In this document: piece by piece, positions 1 through 9,700 of the stretch
Numbering within the stretch: the stretch's first letter is position 1
Layout of the letters: every line of letters begins with the position of its first letter
Assembly: GCA_024698865.1 (NCBI GenBank)
Contig: JAILQS010000123.1
Coordinates: forward strand, 1-40,121
DNA: 40,121 nt
Source: Lachnospiraceae bacterium
GTDB taxonomy: Bacteria; Bacillota; Clostridia; Lachnospirales; Lachnospiraceae
Direction of reading: 5' to 3'
Translations under genes and position numbers: made by a program
The notes under the pieces: model-generated
Told to the model about the DNA's origin: nothing
Databases searched by the model: none
Seen by the model: only the letters and a program-made list of their open reading frames with translations

Positions 1-1
1 T

Positions 2-355
2 ATGAATTATGATAGTTGCAACGGGAGAATCTACAATATCGAGGAAGGAGATACACTGTATCGATTAAGCAGAAGGTTTCGAATCCCAATTCGGCTGATT
101 CTTGAGGCAAATCCATACGTGGATGTATATAATCTGCAACCCGGAGAGGAGATATGTATTCCGGGACGATTGGAAACAATACCTGTAAACAGGGACGATA
201 CCTTCGTTTATGTGATTCGGGATGGAGAATCTATTGCCAAAATCCTCGATTATTTCAAGATTACACCGGAGGATTTTATGCGAAACAACGATCTTAACAG
301 CGTACTTTTAAAACCGGGAGAAACCCTTACAATTCCGAATGGGGAAACGGAGTAA
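2..355 (+). CDS. Protein with two LysM domains and no signal peptide
   Basis: ORF 117 aa; two LysM-like units (IYNIEEGDTLYRLSRRFRIPIRLILEANP...LQPGEEICIPG and FVYVIRDGESIAKILDYFKITPEDFMRNNDL...LKPGETLTIPN); upstream context not visible, so start uncertain. Confidence 0.85.
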   Translation: MNYDSCNGRIYNIEEGDTLYRLSRRFRIPIRLILEANPYVDVYNLQPGEEICIPGRLETIPVNRDDTFVYVIRDGESIAKILDYFKITPEDFMRNNDLNSVLLKPGETLTIPNGETE

Positions 356-359
356 AGTA

Positions 360-389
360 TTGACAAGAAATACTTGAAATGACTATAAT
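360..389 (+). promoter_or_regulatory. SigA-type promoter TTGACA-N18-TATAAT upstream of the rhomboid-like/GT-C operon
   Basis: TTGACA 360-365, TATAAT 384-389. Confidence 0.75.
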
Positions 390-420
390 TTAAAAGACTA
401 TATAGAAAAAAGGTGAGAAG

Positions 421-1281
421 ATGAACTTATTAGATAAATTAGAACGTAGATTTGGCAGATTCGCAATTGTCGGCCTTATGAGGTATGTGGTTTTGATACG
501 TCTGATTGGTGCGGCTGTCGGCATTATTGCACCGGGTGTATACGAGGCGTTTTTATGTCTGGATGCATCAGCAATATTGCATGGGCAAGTGTGGAGACTG
601 CTTACTTTTGTACTGTATCCGGAATTGGGCAGTTCTGCACAGTTGATGAACGGCGGATTGCTGTTAAATGCTTTCTTTCTGGCAATTGAGCTTTGGCTGT
701 ATTATTGGATGGGAAGTACATTGGAGAGAGTTTGGGGAAGCTTTCGGTTTAATCTGTTTTATTTCTCCGGATTAATCTTAAATATCATTGCAATGTTTTG
801 CTTGTCGTTATCGGTAAATCAAGCGGCATTTCTTGGGCTGGATTGTCTGGATCGCTCCTTGTTTCTCGGATTTGCGGTGGTTTTTCCGGAGGCAGAAGTA
901 TTGCTTATGTTCCTGATACCGGTCAAGGTAAAATGGCTTGGTTATGTATACGGTATTTATTTGACTTATCAGGTCTTTTCATATGCCACGGTTGCGCCTG
1001 TACGCTCCGTAGCAATTGTCGTTTCCATGGCGAACTTCATTATTTTCTACGTTTTGTACCGCCGAAACCAGAGAGGCGGTGGAATGCGCCAGAGAAGGAA
1101 AAAGAGGGAACTATACAGACAAATACATGTACAACAATCGGGGACGCGCCATAGATGCGCAATATGTAACCGGACGGAAGAAGATGATGAGAATCTGGAA
1201 TTCCGTTATTGTTCCAAATGTGCCGGAAACCGGGAGTATTGCCAGGACCATTTGTTTACGCATGAACACGTGAAATTTTAA
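421..1281 (+). CDS. Rhomboid-like multi-TM membrane protein with C-terminal Cys/His-rich putative zinc-binding tail
   Basis: 286 aa, several TM helices; tail CAICNRTEEDDENLEFRYCSKCAGNREYCQDHLFTHEH; RBS-like AGGTGAG upstream. Confidence 0.7.
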   Translation: MNLLDKLERRFGRFAIVGLMRYVVLIRLIGAAVGIIAPGVYEAFLCLDASAILHGQVWRLLTFVLYPELGSSAQLMNGGLLLNAFFLAIELWLYYWMGSTLERVWGSFRFNLFYFSGLILNIIAMFCLSLSVNQAAFLGLDCLDRSLFLGFAVVFPEAEVLLMFLIPVKVKWLGYVYGIYLTYQVFSYATVAPVRSVAIVVSMANFIIFYVLYRRNQRGGGMRQRRKKRELYRQIHVQQSGTRHRCAICNRTEEDDENLEFRYCSKCAGNREYCQDHLFTHEHVKF

Positions 1282-1304
1282 ACTCTTTGAGAGGTGGAGG
1301 ACAA

Positions 1305-4300
1305 ATGTCGAAGATTATTTTAATTACAATATTGAGTATTATTACGTTTGTTGCATTTTATATTTCTTATTTTGATGAAGAAAATCTTTATTCAAAGAAA
1401 GGTAGTAACACCGTTGCACTTGCAGCGGTGTTTGTCACTGCCTTTTTTTTGAGATTATATTTTGGTGGAACCCATTACGGACATACTACGGATATGGGAT
1501 GCTTTGATTATTGGTCAACCAGAGTACTGGACGTTGGGTTTAAAGATTTTTATTCGCCGGAAATATTCAGTGATTACCCACCCGGATATATGTATGTATT
1601 ATATGTGGTTGCCGCACTTCGTCGCTTTTTTGGCGTTGCATATAAGGGCTTTTGGGATTTGAACCTGATTAAATTGCCGGCATACATTTGTGATATGCTG
1701 ATTGGTGCAATTATTTACAAATTGTCCAGCGAACGTTTTTCCAAGAGTGTTTCCGTACTACTGGCTGCATTCTTTTTATTCAACCCGATGACGATGTTGG
1801 ACAGCGCTTTTTGGGGACAGGTGGATTCTGTATACACCTTGTTCATCGTCCTGATGCTGTATGCGATCTATAAAGGGTATATGCCGCTTGCGTATATTTC
1901 TTTTGCAATCGGTTTCTTTATTAAACCGCAGATGTTGTTGTTCTCACCGGCGTTGCTTGCCGGAATCTGGGATGGTGGTGTGAATGCTTTTTATGGCACG
2001 CCAACCGAGAAAAACGGACAAAGCGGTGTACAAAGACTTTTCAGATACAGCGCATATCAGGTGGCTTGGATTATTGTCTCTGCACTTGCAGGACTTGCAA
2101 TCGTCGCACCTTTTGGGGTCAAAACAGTATTTCATCAGTATGTGGACACGGTAATGTCGTATCCATACGCTTCCATTAATGCATTCAATATCTGGACGCT
2201 TTTTGGACAAAACTGGGCTTCGCAGGATAATTTGTGGTTAAGCTTTACTTTGAAAGAGTGGTCCTATCTGTTCGTAGGAATTTTTGCTGTTCTTGCGATG
2301 GTAATGCATTTTAGAGATACGAAGAGAGTAAACTTTGCTAAGCGAAAAGATGCCAAATATGCGATTATTTCAGCATTTTTAATGACTGTAGTGTTTGCGT
2401 TGTCTGTACGTATGCATGAAAGATATATTTATCCGGTTATAGCAGTTTTACTGATTGCCTATATTTTTAAACCGGTGAAGGAACTCTTTGTTTCCTTTGT
2501 TGCGGTGAGCGCAGTCGCCTTTTTAAATTCATCTTATGTGCTTTATATGATGGACGAGGAAGGATTTGATCCAAACGTGTTAACTGCAAGAATTATTGCA
2601 GCACTGTTACTTTTGGTGTTTGCATATCTGACCTATAGTACAGTGAAGATTCTTTTTGATAAAGAGTCAAAAACGGATAAAGCAACCGTGTCTAAGGATA
2701 GATATGGTTGGCTGGATGCCATCAAAGGCAAGAAGAATGACAATGAAAACAGCTTAATCAGACTTTCTAAGGAGCGAATTCGCCTGGATCATAAAGATGC
2801 AATCTATCTGATAATAATTATGGCAGTTTATGCGGCAATTGCTTTTTATCACCTCGGAGGATTTTCGTCTCCGGAAACGTTGTTTACAACTTCAGAGGAA
2901 GGAGTTACCTACGACATTGACCTTGGAGCAGGGGCTAAACCGACAAGTATTGCTTACTATCCGGGGCCAAAAGAGGAGCAGCAGTATATGGTATGGTTCT
3001 CGGATACGGAAGAGGATGACGGTTATGCAACTACAGATGTTACGATGACAAGCGTTTTTGCCTGGGGCGAAACAGAAGTTTTAGAGGGAGCCAGATATGC
3101 ACATATTCAGTTGATGAGTGATACAATGAGCATAAATGAGCTTGTATTCAAAGATGCTGAAGGAAATGTGATTGAACCGCAGGCGTACGACGAAGAAATT
3201 GCTCCGATGTTTGATGAGCAGGAATTATATCCAAAGCGCAGTACCTATATGGACAGTACTTACTTTGATGAAATATACCATGCAAGAACAGCGTATGAAT
3301 ATATACATGGCTTGCCGGCTTATGAAAATACACATCCGCCACTTGGCAAAATCTTTATTTCCATCGGTATATTGATATTTGGAATGAATCCGTTTGGCTG
3401 GAGATTTGTCGGCACGTTATTTGGTGTTCTTATGATTCCTGTGATTTATTACTTTGCAAAGAATCTGTTTGAGCGACGTTTCTTAACTGTAGTAAGTACG
3501 ATTTTATTCACATTTGATTTTATGCATTTTGCGCAAACGAGAATATCGACTATTGACGTTTATATCACGTTCTTTGTAATTTGCATGTATGCGTTTATGT
3601 ACGTGTATACGAGAATGAGTTTTTATGATACCCCATTGTTGAAAACGTTCCTTCCGCTTGGTCTTTCCGGTGTGAGTATGGGACTTGGAATAGCTAGTAA
3701 ATGGACAGGAATCTATGCCGGAGCAGGACTTGCGGTTATCTTTTTCCTTCATTTGTATCAGAGATGGAAAGAATATCAGCTTGCCAAAAATGAACCGGAC
3801 AAGGTAACGGATGCAGCATTACGCGAAACCATTATCAATACTTTCTGGAAAAACACAGGGAAGACAATTGGTTTTTGTGTAGTATTCTTTGTTGTGATTC
3901 CGGCAGTGATTTATCTGCTTTCCTATATTCCGTTTGTAGATTATTCGGATGATGGTTTGTTTGGCAGAATGATTGCAAACCAGCAGAGTATGTTTTCTTA
4001 TCATTCTACGCTGGAAGCAACCCATCCGTTTTCTTCCTGGTGGTATCAGTGGCCGGTTATGTATCGTCCGATCTGGTATTATGCCGGAACGGTTTCTGAT
4101 ACCGTTTCAGAGGGAATCAGTGCATTTGGTAATCCACTTGTTTGGTGGGTTGGAATTCCTGCATTTGTGTATGTATTGTATCGCTTCCTTGTGAAGAAGG
4201 ATGAAGTGGCAAGATTTTTAACAATTGGTTACCTTGCTCAGTATTTGCCATGGTTCTTTGTAACGAGAATTACGTTCATTTATCATTATTTCCCGAGTGT

Positions 4301-4508
4301 ACCTTTCGTGGTTATGATGATTGGCTATAGTATGTACCGTATCCTCAAATTTAAAGGGGAATCCTTCAAAAAATATATTATTGTTTATACAGTCGGTGCA
4401 GTGGCATTGTTTATTATGTTTTATCCGGTGCTTTCAGGATTTCCGGTAAAGGTATCTTATGTATCTACCTTCCTGCGCTGGTTTGAAAGCTGGGTATTAA
4501 TCTCGTAA
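1305..4508 (+). CDS. Large membrane glycosyltransferase with two GT-C/PMT-like modules (phospholipid carrier-dependent glycosyltransferase family)
   Basis: ORF track starts at TTG 1287; ATG 1305 follows RBS GAGGTGGAGG. C-terminal PMT-type motif YFDEIYHARTAYEYIHGLPAYENTHPPLGK; N-terminal GT-C-like FDYWSTRVLDVGFKDFYSPEIFSDYPPGYMY. Confidence 0.85.
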   Translation: MSKIILITILSIITFVAFYISYFDEENLYSKKGSNTVALAAVFVTAFFLRLYFGGTHYGHTTDMGCFDYWSTRVLDVGFKDFYSPEIFSDYPPGYMYVLYVVAALRRFFGVAYKGFWDLNLIKLPAYICDMLIGAIIYKLSSERFSKSVSVLLAAFFLFNPMTMLDSAFWGQVDSVYTLFIVLMLYAIYKGYMPLAYISFAIGFFIKPQMLLFSPALLAGIWDGGVNAFYGTPTEKNGQSGVQRLFRYSAYQVAWIIVSALAGLAIVAPFGVKTVFHQYVDTVMSYPYASINAFNIWTLFGQNWASQDNLWLSFTLKEWSYLFVGIFAVLAMVMHFRDTKRVNFAKRKDAKYAIISAFLMTVVFALSVRMHERYIYPVIAVLLIAYIFKPVKELFVSFVAVSAVAFLNSSYVLYMMDEEGFDPNVLTARIIAALLLLVFAYLTYSTVKILFDKESKTDKATVSKDRYGWLDAIKGKKNDNENSLIRLSKERIRLDHKDAIYLIIIMAVYAAIAFYHLGGFSSPETLFTTSEEGVTYDIDLGAGAKPTSIAYYPGPKEEQQYMVWFSDTEEDDGYATTDVTMTSVFAWGETEVLEGARYAHIQLMSDTMSINELVFKDAEGNVIEPQAYDEEIAPMFDEQELYPKRSTYMDSTYFDEIYHARTAYEYIHGLPAYENTHPPLGKIFISIGILIFGMNPFGWRFVGTLFGVLMIPVIYYFAKNLFERRFLTVVSTILFTFDFMHFAQTRISTIDVYITFFVICMYAFMYVYTRMSFYDTPLLKTFLPLGLSGVSMGLGIASKWTGIYAGAGLAVIFFLHLYQRWKEYQLAKNEPDKVTDAALRETIINTFWKNTGKTIGFCVVFFVVIPAVIYLLSYIPFVDYSDDGLFGRMIANQQSMFSYHSTLEATHPFSSWWYQWPVMYRPIWYYAGTVSDTVSEGISAFGNPLVWWVGIPAFVYVLYRFLVKKDEVARFLTIGYLAQYLPWFFVTRITFIYHYFPSVPFVVMMIGYSMYRILKFKGESFKKYIIVYTVGAVALFIMFYPVLSGFPVKVSYVSTFLRWFESWVLIS

Positions 4509-4519
4509 GGGGGATTAAA

Positions 4520-4864
4520 ATGATAGAATGGGCAAATAATTATTATATCGATGATAGTGTAAAAAAGAATCCTTCCAGGTGGAGAAAGAGACTGACACGT
4601 ATTGCCGAAGGAAAACATACGTTATTTCGGCGGACACCGATGGATATTCACGTAATTGCACTGACGTTTAATGACAATGATTTGTTTCAGATTATTCCTG
4701 CCGGAGAACTATCTTCTCCGTTATACAAAGGAGTAAAGCTGAGAATTGTTGGTATGGCATGGGGAAAAGAAAATGCCAAAGAATTGACGGGAAGGATTGT
4801 TGCCGACCTGTATCGACAAACCGGAGATATCGAACCAAAGACATATTTTAAATTTGGGGGTTGA
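4520..4864 (+). CDS. Conserved hypothetical protein (114 aa)
   Basis: ORF with RBS-like AAGGGGG; compact operon position. Confidence 0.65.
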   Translation: MIEWANNYYIDDSVKKNPSRWRKRLTRIAEGKHTLFRRTPMDIHVIALTFNDNDLFQIIPAGELSSPLYKGVKLRIVGMAWGKENAKELTGRIVADLYRQTGDIEPKTYFKFGG

Positions 4865-4865
4865 T

Positions 4866-5726
4866 ATGTTAATATTACAGATTTTAAAATGGATTGGAAT
4901 TATCGTGTCAGGAATATTGGCAGTACTAATTGCATTAGTCCTTCTTGTATTGTTTCTTCCGATTCGATATCGCTTCGCAGTCGCGGGTAATCAGGAAAAG
5001 CAGGATGTAACGTTTCGTGCATCGTGGTTATTGCATGTGATTTCTTTTTCGCTTTTGCGGAAAGGAGAACTGAAATACCATCTTCGTGTATGTGGAATAA
5101 AAGTGTTTCCCCAAAACACAGCAAAGCGTAAGCCTAAAAAGGAAGTGAACAAAAAGGCGACAAAGCGACAGGAGAAAGACGTGGCACAAAATAAAGTCGC
5201 AGTTCAGGAGAAAACCATACCTAAGGGGCAACCGGAAACAAAGCGCCAAGCGGAAACAAAGCGCCAACCCGCGACGGAGAGAAAGGGAGTAACGGAACAA
5301 AAGAAATCAGGAAGCAAAATCCATAAAATTAAAACATTTCTTCTTAATTTCCGTTATTTCAAAGAAAGATTGAAAGAACCGGAGAATCTGGAAGCGATAA
5401 AGAAAATTGTACGGATTTTTGGAAAGACAATTAAACACATTTTACCCCGTAAGTTTTTCGCAGATATCACCTTTGGCCTGGAGGATCCGGCAACCACAGG
5501 TGAAGTATTGGGGATTTTAAGTGTATTTTATACGTTATATGCTGACGCAGTGCATATCACTCCGGATTTTACGCAGAAAATCATCGAAGGAGAAGCAAGA
5601 GGAAAAGGCAGAATTCGAGTATTTACATTACTTCGATTATATATTAATCTAGTAAGAGATAATAATTATAAGCATTTAAAGAAGAGTTATGATAGATGGA
5701 AGGAGGAATTTGGAGATGGAGAATAA
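4866..5726 (+). CDS. DUF2953 (YtfI-like) protein with N-terminal TM and charged linker
   Basis: ATG 4866 in frame with track ORF 4797; C-terminal ITFGLEDPATTGEVLGILSVFYTLYADAVHITPDF; lies directly upstream of gerW as in the ytfI-ytfJ arrangement. Confidence 0.75.
   Translation: MLILQILKWIGIIVSGILAVLIALVLLVLFLPIRYRFAVAGNQEKQDVTFRASWLLHVISFSLLRKGELKYHLRVCGIKVFPQNTAKRKPKKEVNKKATKRQEKDVAQNKVAVQEKTIPKGQPETKRQAETKRQPATERKGVTEQKKSGSKIHKIKTFLLNFRYFKERLKEPENLEAIKKIVRIFGKTIKHILPRKFFADITFGLEDPATTGEVLGILSVFYTLYADAVHITPDFTQKIIEGEARGKGRIRVFTLLRLYINLVRDNNYKHLKKSYDRWKEEFGDGE
5233..5267 (+). repeat. 18-bp tandem repeat (CGGAAACAAAGCGCCAA x2) in the linker of the DUF2953 protein
   Basis: Identical 17-mers at 5233-5249 and 5251-5267; encodes PETKRQ-AETKRQ followed by PATERK. 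Confidence 0.8.
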
Positions 5727-6114
5727 TTTTGATAACAATATGGAGTCACTTTTCAAGGGGCTAGATACCTTTCTTACAACTAAGACAGTCGTTGGTGAGG
5801 CAGTTAAGTTTGACGATGGTACCATTATACTTCCGTTAGTGGATGTGAGTTTTGGAGTAGCAGCAGGTGCTTTTGCCGAAGGTGATAAGAAAAAGAACAG
5901 CGGAGCCGGCGGTATGGGTGGAAAGATGTCTCCGAGTTCTGTTATTGTGATTAAAGACGGCAAAACCAAATTGGTCAATGTCAAAAACCAGGATGTAGTG
6001 ACGAAGATTCTGGATATGGTACCGGACGTGGTTGACCGTTTTAGCGGAAAAGAGAAAGAAAATGTATCTGAAGTTGAAAAATATGTTACAGATATGGATG
6101 CTAAAGAAGAGTAA
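5716..6114 (+). CDS. gerW: Sporulation protein YtfJ/GerW family
   Basis: VVGEAVKFDDGTIILPLVDVSFGVAAGAFAEG...GGMGGKMSPSSVIVIKDGKTKLVNV; ATG 5716 after AGGAGG. Confidence 0.88.
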   Translation: MENNFDNNMESLFKGLDTFLTTKTVVGEAVKFDDGTIILPLVDVSFGVAAGAFAEGDKKKNSGAGGMGGKMSPSSVIVIKDGKTKLVNVKNQDVVTKILDMVPDVVDRFSGKEKENVSEVEKYVTDMDAKEE

Positions 6115-6150
6115 AATCAACACAATTTTTAATATTTTCAAAAAAAATTC

Positions 6151-6179
6151 TTGCATTACCGTTTTATTTTTGGTAGAAT
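6151..6179 (+). promoter_or_regulatory. SigA-type promoter TTGCAT-N17-TAGAAT upstream of rpmB
   Basis: TTGCAT 6151-6156, TAGAAT 6174-6179. Confidence 0.65.
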
Positions 6180-6281
6180 AATTTTTGTTTGAGTAAGAAA
6201 TTACTGGATTGCATGTCTCAGGTTGTAAAATGCTTGTTGCAGGGTGATTCTTACAGTATGATAAATAAGGAGGTGCTTGTG

Positions 6282-6467
6282 ATGGCAAGATGTGCAGTTT
6301 GTGATAAGGGAGCTCACTTTGGAATCAAAGTAAGTCACTCACATAGAAGAAGTAACAAAATGTGGAAAGCTAACGTTAAAACCGTTAGAGTAAAAGTGAA
6401 TGGTGGAGTTCACAAAATGAACGTTTGTACTTCATGCTTACGTTCCGGATTAGTAGAACGTGCATAG
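6282..6467 (+). CDS. rpmB: 50S ribosomal protein L28
   Basis: MARCAVCDKGAHFGIKVSHSHRRSNKMWKANVKTVRVKVNGGVHKMNVCTSCLRSGLVERA, 61 aa; ATG 6282 after AAGGAGG. Confidence 0.95.
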   Translation: MARCAVCDKGAHFGIKVSHSHRRSNKMWKANVKTVRVKVNGGVHKMNVCTSCLRSGLVERA

Positions 6468-6492
6468 TACGAATTCAATATTGCAATTTATG

Positions 6493-6532
6493 GCATAAAG
6501 TCAAAGTCAATGGCTTTATGCTATTTTTTTTT
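6493..6532 (+). terminator. Rho-independent terminator after rpmB
   Basis: GCATAAAGTCA/TGGCTTTATGC 11-bp stem followed by a T tract. Confidence 0.85.
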
Positions 6533-6715
6533 GTTTAAATTTCGGAGACAGATTAAAAATAATAATGTTTCCCAAACAAAAAAACACCTCTTTTGCAGGC
6601 GTATTAAAATATGAGAGTAAGTCTTAAATTCCCACCATTTACCCCAAATGTAGTATGAGGTTATGATAAATTCAGCAACATAGATTAATCTTATATATAG
6701 AAAGGGGAGATTTTT

Positions 6716-9700
6716 TTGTTTAAAAAAATCGTTGCGAAAATTTTAGTCGGAGTAATGACTTTTGCGACTATGTTGACTCCACTCAGTACATATGGTGTTG
6801 TGGCACCTATTGTAGGAGCAGCCAAGACAGATGGTTACAAAGTTATTATTGGAGATGTCAGAGTAGAAACTCTTTCTGACACGCTTGCACGTATTGAAGT
6901 AAAAGGACCAAAAGGTTTTGAAGATCGTGCTTCTTATCACGTGGTGAACAGAGAATTTGACTTTGTTACACCGGAGGTTAAAACAGAAAACGGAGTTACA
7001 ACAGTTAAGACTCCTAGTTATTCTGTTATCGTACCGGAAAATGCAAAAAGCTTAACAGGCATTAAGATTGTAGATAAGTCCGGTCAGATTATTTGGAACT
7101 ATACTTCACTTCCAGCGGGCAATCAGTATTTGCCGGATCCGGGAGATACCCAGAATGCATGGGCTATCGCGGATACACCAAGAATTATTCCTGCTAAATG
7201 GGGATATGCACCTATGCCGGAAGGAACAACAGAGAATGCCGATATCAACGGTTGGGATGATGACAACCAGGCACCGGATATGTATATTTTCTTACCTAAG
7301 AAGAACTACAAAACTTTAATGAAAGACTATATTACACTTACCGGACCTGCAGAGATGATTCCGCTCAAAACATTTGGTTTGTGGCACAGCCGTTATGAGA
7401 ATTATACACAGGCAAGAGCACAGGAACTGATCGATGTATATCGTGAAGATCTGGATTATCCGTTAGATAACCTGGTTGTTGATACAGACTGGCGTGTAAA
7501 CGGTAGTGACGGATACAACATTGATACAAAACAGTGGCCGGATATGCAGGGATTCTTTGATTATGCACACAATAAGCATATTGCAATCACCTTTAATGAC
7601 CATCCGGAACCGGAAAAAGATGGATCCGGTAACAAATTACATGCATTGTCACAGAAAGATTTGTTGTATCGAAATGAAAACTTGAAACGTCTTATGAACA
7701 TGGGTATGGATACATGGTGGTTTGACCGTAACTGGCATACCTGTATTACACCACCTTTCAAAGGAATCAATAAAGAAAGTTTTGGTATGTATATTTATCA
7801 GGACATTACCAGACAGACATATGGAGAAGACAGAAGACCATTAATCATGGGTAATATTGATGGTATTGACAATGGTGCATTTAACAGACCATCTGACATG
7901 GCTTCCCACAGATTCTCTATCCAGTGGACAGGTGATACACTTATGGAAAGACTGGATCAGGAAATTGAAAACGTAGGACGTGCCGGAGTTAAAATGGCAC
8001 TTCCATATGTAAGCTCCGATATCAGTGGACATATTGGATATGTAGGAGATAAATTATGGACAAGATGGAGTGAATATGCAGCACTTTCTCCATTTATCAG
8101 ATATCATGGTTCTGATGACCATAATGCAAACGACCATTCACCGTTCATGAGAGGTGCAGAAGCACAGAAGGTAGCAAAAGAATTTATCGAAATGAGATAT
8201 CGTCTGTTACCAATGTACTACAGCCTGTCACATGAAAACTATGAGACTGGACTTCCTTTACTTAGAAGACTGGATATCAACTATCCACAGTATCAGGAAG
8301 CACAGGATAACTCACAGTGGTTACTTGGTAACGAAATTCTTTTTGCTCCTGCAGCAGAAAGCGATGAAAACTTTACAGACAGCACACGTTCTGTATTTAT
8401 TCCGGATGGAAAATGGATTGATGTTTGGAACGGTGATGAATATGTGGGACCAAAAACTATTACTTATACAACTCCATTAGAGCAGGCTCCAATTTTTGTT
8501 CGTGCCGGAAGTATTACTCCGCTTGCACAGAACATGAAATATATCGGAGAAAAAGACTGGTCTAATATGGCATTGGATGTATATCCAAGCACAAAACTGG
8601 AAGGAAAGAACACACTTTACGAAGATGATGAGATTTCCTGCAAATACAAAAAAGGTGAATTCAGAACGACAGAACTTTCTACCTCTTTTGATAAAACCAA
8701 AGGTGAAACTGTAATCAAAATCGGAAAAGCAAACGGAGATTTTGCAGGTTCCGACAAATTCACCAAACGTAACTGGAAAGTCAGAGTACATATGCCGGAA
8801 GGATGGGGTAATATTACCGCAGCTACTGTAAACGGCGCTAATGTACTTAATGATATTACATATTATGAAAAAGACGCTGATTCTACTCCATTTGCTATCG
8901 TAGGCGGAGCAATGGACAGCAAATTAGCTGAAATTACAATTAATGAAAAAGCACTCTCAGAGGCAAGTGAAATCCGCATTAAGTTTGCTACACCACAGGA
9001 TGAAGTTGTTCCTGAAGTGTCAGGTAGTCCTGTAAGCACACAGGCTGACGTTGATGTAGTAACAACAGATGTAAATCTTACAGAAGAAGGAACTACTGAC
9101 TGGGCAAGATTCACAGTAGAAAACGAAGCCATTAAGAAGGAAACCAAAAAAGGCGGAGCCGGATTAGTTGGAGATATTGTTGCCGGAGGAAGTGTAACAG
9201 AAGATAAAGCTGCTGTAAAATACAGCTTTACAGACGGAACTGCCAAAGCAACAGATGCCGGAAGTGTTAACGTACCAAGTATCAAACGTAAAACAATGGA
9301 ATTTGATGTGTCTGTTGGAAGCGTAGCAAAAGAAATCAAGATTTACCTTGGAAGTAACAGATCAGCCGGAAGATTAACCGTAACGGATGGAATCAGCTTC
9401 AGTAAACAATATGAGATTTCAGGAGAGACAGAAACCGTTAATAAAGTGGTAAATGTTGTTGCAAGTGCAGAAACAACAGGAAAACTCCACTTTACATATG
9501 AAAGAACCGGAGGATTTGGTGGAATCTATGTTGCAGCAATCGCTGTAGGAGAAGCTGCACCAAATGAACTTGTTCCGGTAGATTTTGTAGCGACACTGGA
9601 TGGTATTCCGGATGCAGTAAACCTTTCCGATAAAAAATACATTGACTGGATGCATTTTGGTTTAGGAAATAACAATGCGAAGATTAACCGTAAAGCTGGA

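Noticed and set aside
798-1154. Overlapping ORFs 798-1154 and 1016-1273 inside the rhomboid-like gene
   Set aside because: Out-of-frame shadows of a well-supported CDS, with no RBS or recognisable protein features.
5836-6288. Minus-strand 150-aa ORF covering gerW and the rpmB promoter
   Set aside because: Antisense to gerW and to a strong promoter; low-complexity composition, no RBS.
6551-6640. Tiny ORF MFPKQKNTSFAGVLKYESKS upstream of the GH31 gene as a leader peptide
   Set aside because: No RBS and no attenuator structure or regulated codon run visible.
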